From Lunularia cruciata (Eukaryota > Streptophyta > Marchantiopsida > Lunulariales > Lunulariaceae), in NCBI GenBank assembly GCA_948567375.1, contig OX419755.1:59407945-59471944 (forward strand): DNA of 64,000 nt. Reading direction: 5' to 3'. The notes beneath the pieces were generated by a model. It was not told the origin of the DNA. It saw only the letters and a program-made list of their open reading frames with translations, and searched no databases. The position numbers and the translations under genes were made by a program. Positions 57,367-64,000 of this stretch are shown in pieces (position 1 is the first letter of the stretch; every line of letters begins with the position of its first letter).

Positions 57367-60337
57367 TACTGTACTTTCCCGTTCACCCTAACTACTACGC
57401 TTCCTGCCGTCCATCCGTTTGCCCTTCCGGCAACTTCTTCTTCAAGTCCCCCCGACCTAACCCACCCGGGTAGGACACTCGGTGTGACTATTTCCGACTA
57501 CGTTGTGCCCTTTTTTCCCTCCTACAGTGTCAACAACCAACCAGCTCCTTGTCTGTCTGTACCTTGACATTGTCTCCGGTGTTCCTTCGACTCTTTTAGC
57601 CCAGTGTTGTTGAAAAGAAGTCGCCATTCTCTACGAAAACGACTCCTCATTGTACATATATGAGTATTCTTGCATGACCCAAATGAAATGAAGAATGAGA
57701 ATAGGACCCATTTCCTCGGGAGGTTTGCTGCAGATCTGCAGATAGGACGGAATCTCATTCAGGTAGGTCCTCGATAGATTTGATATAAGTTTCGGTTTGC
57801 ACGCCTTGGATCATGTTCTGCATAGCCTTTCTTCTTTATTTTCAAACTCAGACTACGCTACCTATCTCCACATGACCCTATAAAGTTGGGAGCTTCTTAT
57901 TGAAGTTCATGATAGACTCGTGTAGTTCTTAGTTCTACTGGGCTCATTTGTAATTGGACAGTCTTACAATTTTTTTTGAGCTAGTTTCATTTTCAAAATG
58001 TGTAAGGTATTGTTTTAAGTTTCATTTATACATTCAAATGGCTACTTATGTTAATGTATAAATTAGTGTACATTGATACAAGAAACTTCCTAATGTCTAA
58101 CTGGCTAGATAGCACCGATATATGAACATAACTGAATGCCAAGTTGCCCCTGTTGTATAAAGTAAATCTTATTTTCATCTCTTTTTGCTCTTTCATCAAC
58201 TATTGCGTGTTCAGATATAAACCAGTTTGCGTGGCAAAGTCAACATACTTTAAGAGCAAGCGATAGAGTTTGACTCAGGTTTCAGATGCTTCTGATATGT
58301 GTTTAAATAAAGTCTTATCCAACACATGGAAAGCATCTTCTGGATTTCACTTGGAAAGGTGAAAAAACAAAAACTTCAAATGGGTCCTCAACAAGAAATT
58401 GGTTCCTTTGTATATCTATTTTACTCGATGGTAAAAGCAGCATCTTAGATTGAAACATTCAACAATATGCATTTAAATGCTCGGTGATAAGGGCAATATA
58501 CATATCGATAGGATTTGATGTGATTTATCTTTAAGCTATTGGTGAAGATCATAAAATATAATTAATTTGTAATTCAAGTCATTATAGTAAGTCTACAAGG
58601 TTTAGATCCTGACTGGGCTCGAAACAAATGAAGCCCGCAGTAAAATATTACCAATTAAATGTCGTGGCCCTTTGAATGCCCAAACAGGCTTTACTTGTAA
58701 TAATCTCTCTCCCAAAAGTGTATTAGAAATGTTTTTTTTCTACTTCTATTACTAAATTGTCCATAAAAGAGTATCTGCATAGACACACTTCTATTTTATT
58801 ACCTGCTCAACTAACTAAGGGCAAAATTTGCCAGAATGAAACTTTGTATGCACTCAATCAAACAGCGAAAGACTAAAAGTCTCCATGGGCTTTGATTAGA
58901 TTGTGCCTTTTTCTTTGCTTCAAATACATCCTTCAGCAATAAGCAACGGAGTACAATAATATTAAACATGAACACTTCAGAAAGTACAAATAAATTTAAC
59001 TCTTTCTTGACATCGAGATGGAACAAACGACATTCTTGCCAGCCGCCCATTTATTTGCAAAATTATCATCGGACCGATATTACTCTATCAAGTTCAGCAA
59101 ATCCAAACATTAAAGTACTGAAGGGACCCCGAAAATGGTCGAGGAATACAACACAGTGCAGCGAAAGGGAAGCTACAGCAGAATTATAAGGGCTGGAAGG
59201 GGCAGATGTCACGCAGAGGAAGGCCTACTACTGTACGAAGAGAGAAAGAAGCATATTGGAAGGTAAAAGACAGGAGAATAAGATTTGGCACAGAAGTCTT
59301 CGTCGCTTGATTCTTCTTCGCCTTCTTCTTCGTTCGTCGTTGTTCCCACCGGCCAGAGAGGAGAAACGACTATGACTTGTTCTACTGTAGATTTAGGTTC
59401 AGGCGTTTAGGAGCTGGCTGGTTTGGTTACTGACTGTGAGTGAAGAACGCTAGTAGGGAGGGACGAGGGAGGGAACTCTCGTGTGTACGCAGAATGTTAT
59501 CTGGACGACGAGATGATGGTTCTAGACGCCTGTGATTGTGATTGAGCTTGAGGCCGGGGATCTTGGAGCGATATATCGACTTGAACTAGGACGAGGAAGA
59601 CTAGGATGACTATGTAATGTTCTTAACTTTCCCTGCTGCTGCTTCTTCCTCTTCTCCTTTCCTTTTCTCTGTCCGTGCACTTGACAATTAGCGTTGCGAT
59701 CGAGCGATGCATATTTGCGCGCCTCGCACTTCTTATCTGAAACCTGTAGAGTCCTCTCTTTGTCTCATGTTTCTCATCCTGCCATTGTCACCTCTCCTCT
59801 CCCCTAGTATGTAGGGTCTTCTGGCATTTTTCGATTTCATCGTTTATGTAGCTCGAGCCCATGAATTGTAGTAGCTTTTTCTTAATGGGATCATAGGAGT
59901 CCGCGTGGTAATTTTTGTTTATTCGTTAGTTTCCTGCTGGAATTTTTATGATTTTCATACAGCAGTTGGAAGATTATTCTTTTGTCTGAGTGTATATTTT
60001 CAGCTCAGTCAGCTTCGTATGCAAAACACGTGACGTTCAGCAGTCAATTTAAGATTCCTTTACAGCCCATGCCTCCTGTGGTCTCTCGCGTTGGAACCCT
60101 GCGCGAATGTGAAAGATTGTGCCAATTGTTATGTTCTTGCAGCTTCATTCTTAGTCAGAGCTGATCACGATCGGACTCCGTCCGCTTGCTCTTACTGTAT
60201 TATTGTAGTTGCTCTGCATCTTGGTTGTACTGTTGACCTTCATAACTCTGAGCAGTGAGAAATATTATACTTCTGGTTTTAGTTTATATGACATGCCACC
60301 CTGATGCTTGAAGGCCTGCGTTGGTGTTGGTCATAGT

Positions 60338-60373
60338 TTGATTGTTGATTGTTGATGTTGTTGATTGTTGATG
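60338..60373. repeat. TTGATTGTTGAT microsatellite
   Basis: Short repeats of TTGATTG and TTGATG lie in the region upstream of the PSK SIMULATOR-like gene. No function is inferred. Confidence 0.8.
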
Positions 60374-60915
60374 AGAAAAGATCGTTGATGTTATAATAAC
60401 TGGTCTTTGCACACTCCTGTAATGCGATAGACTGCAGGACCGAGGGTGGAGCAGAAAGACCAGCGTACGAAGAATCGGAGTACCACATGCGCAGAGTAGG
60501 GAACAGATGGTTTAGGACTGGAGACTGGTCGATATGATCGTATGGTGGGGAGAAGCAGCAGAGACAACAGATTTTTAGGATATTCTCAGGAGTCGCCTTT
60601 GGGGGAATGAGCGCTACGCTAACTCACCAATGGATGAATCTGCCAAAATGAGCTTTACGAATTAGGCGCCGGAGCGGGAGATTGGAAGAGGATGAGCGAC
60701 TAAGCCAATGCAAGGCGGGATGCCAGAGTTTCATTTACCGGCAAATTCTTTTTCACATTACATCGACTCCTCTATTCTTCTAGGCTCCCTTCCACCTGAT
60801 CCCAAACTTCTGTTTTGCTTGCATTCCCGGGTAAGGAGACATAGGAAGCTAACTGTAGCTTAGCTTCAAACTTTTTAGTCTAGTCACTCAATCGAAAGTC
60901 ACTGGTATTCAGGAA

Positions 60916-63900
60916 ATGGGTGCCCTCTGCTCAAGATCACTCTCAGCAGTTGAGGAAAACTTTGATGAAGATGGAGCAAGGAACGCGAAACATGAAGCTA
61001 AGGTAGAAAAGCCGGATGGGCATGTGGTACAGTCAAAGACGGGAATAGCATTAAACCCTCCAATAGCAGTTATACTTCCTCGAGCAGATAAGGAGGAGAA
61101 GAAGGAGAAAAAGCTAGTAAGGCTTCTTTCTGATAAGGCCAGGAATGCCAAGACAAAGACTTCAACAGCTGCTAAGAAGACTGGTCAAAAGGTGTTCCAT
61201 CTTGATTCCTCTCTCATTTCACACGAGCAATTTTTTTGCAATCATTGCGTTCTCTTTTTCTCCGTAAGCAGTGTGCTCTGAGGCTGGATACGCTATATTT
61301 CGACTAGTATTCTGGTACGAGGTAGTGGTTTTGGTGAGGGAACTGTGGCGCTGTCAGGTAAGGGTTCGGATTGTAGGACCTCGAGTAGAGGGACGTATTA
61401 GACTAGACAGTTTCCGACAGCCGCACTTCTATTTAAAATATTGAACCCTTGGATTACGCATCCTATCGGTGTATGTAAGTACCAAAACACAGGCACGGTG
61501 GGCACATGAGGATTCTCCTGTTTGGAGCAGAAAGGTTCGCAAAGTGATAGAGAAGAAGTTATACTTGATACCAACCGAAACCAAATGAAGGGTACTAGAA
61601 TGTGTAGCCATGTTCTGCCACTAGTTGACAACGTGCGTAGAGACCGGACAAGGGCAGTGTCGTAGAATCTTAGTTGGAAGGTGCCCTTAACAGCCGAAAC
61701 GTGGACTGTACATGCTGCAGCATCTCAGTCTATTCTTTTGAACCAGGAAGAACCTTCTCGCTGAGTGTGTTTCAGCTTTGGGATATTCTGTTTGTCCTCT
61801 TGTACGTCCCCAGTTTTTACACCAAACTCTTGGTGAAGATTAGAGCCACTACTGCCTTCCTTAATTTGTGGATTACTGGGGATCAGATTTACTTTTGCAC
61901 GATCCGATGCAGAAGAGTTTCTTGAAGTTCGGAACTAAGTCGAAATAAAGCTCGATTACCACGCAAATATCTTCTCTGAGCTCCATTTCTTCCCTCAATC
62001 TTTAGTCACGGGGAATGGCGGGTTGCTCCGTGAGTTAGACATGAATATGTTGCTCCGTTGAGTTAGACATGTCAACAACTTGTTTGTACATTCTCTTCTA
62101 AGTTCCATTCACGTTTCCTGTTCCCCTGCCACAGGCTACGCCTGATCTTTCGAGCCTTGGGGGTTTTGCAGCTCTGTTACAGGTCTGGTATTTATACATT
62201 TACGTCCATCTTCTCTCAATCAGCATTGCATTTTCCTTCAAATTCTAATCTGTATCACATAAAGACAGCATAAGCGGTAGCTAACCACTGCTGTTGAACA
62301 GGTGTCAGAAGTGGGTTCCCTCATCGGAAGGGCCGGAACTGCTGGCTTTGGGAAAGCGGTGGAAGCCCTCGATACATTTGGCAGTAGCATAACTAATCTT
62401 GGCGGCGGCTTTAGTGCGGGAGTGGCACCCAAGGGCAATAAAATCGAGATATTGTCGTTTGAAGTGGCCAACACGATAGTCAAAGGCTCAAACTTGAAGC
62501 AATCTTTGTCAAACGAAGACTTGAGGTTCCTGAAGGAGGAGATACTGGTTTCTGAAGGCGTTCAACGTTTAGTATCGCAGGACGTCCAAGAATTGTTGAG
62601 AATTGCCGCAGCAGACAAGAGGTTGTTACTACCTTCGGTTCGAAGTTTCAGAGCTTTCCGCTTGGACAGAACGTCTCTTGTTATTCAAGTGGTTGGAATA
62701 TTCTGTACCATATACGGACCGTTTGAGCATCAGAACATTGTCTTGGGGTTTGGGTTTCGTTTTAGGCTTCTTAGGTATTGATTGATAGCAAGATAATTCT
62801 TCTTAGTTAGCCGATCATCTGATAAAGGGACTCACTAGACATCTAATTGAGGAAGGAGGTCTTGCGTGGCAGTGGATCTGGTTATACCTTTGGATTTCTT
62901 CAATATCCTATGGAGATCTTCTTCATGCATTCTGTGACCAAGATTTAGACTGAAGCTTTAGTGGCACGGATGTCTCACTTGCAGGGAAGAATTGAGGATA
63001 TTTGCTGGAGAGGTTGTCAGATTTGGTAATCATTGCCAGGACCCGCAGTGGCATCGACTCGATCGTATATTCAACAAGTATTGTCACTTATACCGTCTTC
63101 TATAGAATCAAATAACATCAGCAATTTGGCAATTTGGCAGTCAAGAATATTACTTCAAACATCATCAGAAGGCGTTAAGCTTGTTATTGTCACGAAGGGT
63201 GGCTCAGCCATATACGTGGTGTCCTGATTGACGGCATGATACTTTGTGCAGATTGGGAACCGAGGAATTGACCATCCCTCATCAAAGTAAAGAAGAAGCT
63301 GATGCGGAGATGAATAATTTGATGAACCTTGCACAATATACAGCAGTATGTACCCACATGTCTCACTAGCTTGTTTGGAGTGTTTGTCGCTAGCCAATTA
63401 TGGCAGGGAGCAGAGCGAAGCAACCCTACATAGCAATGCTTCTGAATGCCCCTGTTCCTGACGTATTTGTTCTATAAAAGAGAGTGTGATGTATCCTCTC
63501 TCGTTATGATTGTTTAGTATTTACGTCGGGAATTGCACTGCGCCTCTTGCTTGCTACAGGAGCTTTACCATGAATTGCACGCGCTGGATAGATTTGAGAT
63601 GGATCTTCGCAGGAAGATACAAGAAGAGGAGCTATTTAGTGGTCCACATAGAGGTGAGCAGACATTTTTGAAGGTAAAAGAATCGGATGCTTCATCAGAT
63701 TGCACGATAGCTTGACATTTAGTACAATGTTTCTACTGCTATCCTTTGACTTCGGATTGGACTAAATTGCCTCCTACTACAGCATTACCAAGGGAAAATA
63801 CTCCAGAATATTTCATGCTATCGTTATAGAAGCTGGGCGTTCTTTTCGTGCTTGCTAAGATCTCATTCGGATGGATTTGCTTTGGATCCATGCTACTGTG

Positions 63901-64000
63901 ACTGTCCTTTCAACAACTGGAACGCTTGCTACCTCTCATAAGAGATCCGCTCATATTGCCGTGGGCTTCCTTCAGGGGAGACCATTGCTATATTAAGAAA
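60916..64000 (+). CDS. PSI1: PSK SIMULATOR-like protein (DUF3475/DUF668), 3' end outside window
   Basis: Plant growth-signalling protein family linked to phytosulfokine responses in Arabidopsis. Supported exons: 60916-61191, 62302-62621, 62985-63077, 63252-63345, 63560-63653, covering the first ~292 residues with consistent phases. The gene continues beyond 64,000. A further exon may start near 63,784, but its in-frame TAG at 63,827-63,829 leaves this unresolved. The start MGALCSRS carries Gly2 and Cys5, as in dual N-myristoylation and palmitoylation signals, predicting plasma-membrane attachment. DUF3475 begins near residue 139 (KIEILSFEVANTIVKGSNL) and contains SEGVQRLVSQDVQELLRIAAADKR and IFAGEVVRFGN. 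ELYHELHALDRFEMD near 262 is the family's conserved link toward DUF668, which lies outside the window. Residues 55-90 are Lys-rich. Confidence 0.93.

Larger units (their letters stand above)
56957..60915. promoter_or_regulatory. Divergent intergenic region between BGAL17 and the PSK SIMULATOR-like gene
   Basis: Nearly 4 kb with both genes transcribed outward, so it must contain both promoters. A pyrimidine microsatellite lies at 57,325-57,366. The middle (about 57,960-58,800) is AT-rich. GC-richer stretches with CTTCTTCG-type words at 59,290-59,345 may mark the leader of the right-hand gene. The sequence TTCAGGAAATGGG at the right edge looks like an intron acceptor just before the ATG, so a 5'-UTR intron is likely. 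No additional gene was supported. Confidence 0.4.

Noticed and set aside
1..64000. CRISPR array, phage defence island, biosynthetic operon, tRNA or rRNA genes
   Set aside because: Spliceosomal introns and plant retrotransposons show this is nuclear plant DNA. The regular repeats found lack CRISPR spacing, and no cloverleaf or rRNA core motif was noticed by eye.

Overview
The window looks like nuclear DNA of a land plant. The genes on the right have spliceosomal GT-AG introns and include plant-specific families: a BGAL17-type beta-galactosidase, a DUF3475-type PSK SIMULATOR protein, and a TOP3A carrying a GRF finger plus zinc knuckles. The style of the Ty3 elements and the compact 80-700 bp introns would suit a bryophyte or other early-diverging land plant, but the lineage cannot be fixed from this sequence alone. 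I saw no CRISPR array, tRNA, rRNA or bacterial-type operon.

Bases 1-30,000 are a nested block of decayed Ty3/gypsy (Metaviridae-type) retrotransposons of one family. Copy A (+) runs from beyond the left edge to an LTR ending near 9,390. Copy C (+) occupies about 9,390-12,203 and continues at 24,166-30,000. It is split by copy B, inserted in reverse orientation (about 12,204-24,165). B is itself interrupted by a younger, pyrimidine-rich insertion of about 3.2 kb (14,383-17,570) with 51-bp and 102-bp tandem repeats. Two solo LTRs of a different family sit in A (2,051-2,666, perfect TAGGG target duplication) and in C (25,338-26,083, opposite orientation). All coding regions are riddled with stops. 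CG, CAG and CTG are scarce and TAG is very common, which is the footprint expected of long-term cytosine methylation and deamination.

Bases 30,000-33,300 are an AT-rich transition containing a broken non-LTR reverse transcriptase (about 31,240-31,640, minus strand). From about 33,300 base composition changes and ordinary genes begin.

The gene-rich half holds five genes. (1) TOP3A, minus, 34,357-43,808, 24 exons, 975 aa. (2) An intronless aldo-keto reductase, plus, 45,170-46,222, divergent from TOP3A. (3) A six-exon RmlD/MAT2B-like NAD(P)-binding reductase, plus, 47,515-49,611. (4) A 19-exon BGAL17-like glycosidase, minus, 50,588-56,956, convergent with gene 3. (5) A PSK SIMULATOR-like protein, plus, from 60,916 and running off the right edge. 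In genes 1, 3 and 4 the exon lengths sum to a multiple of three and every junction keeps phase, so the models are internally consistent. The five genes have unrelated functions (DNA decatenation, carbonyl reduction, nucleotide-sugar or SAM-related reductase, cell-wall or glycan hydrolysis, peptide-hormone growth signalling) and do not form a pathway.
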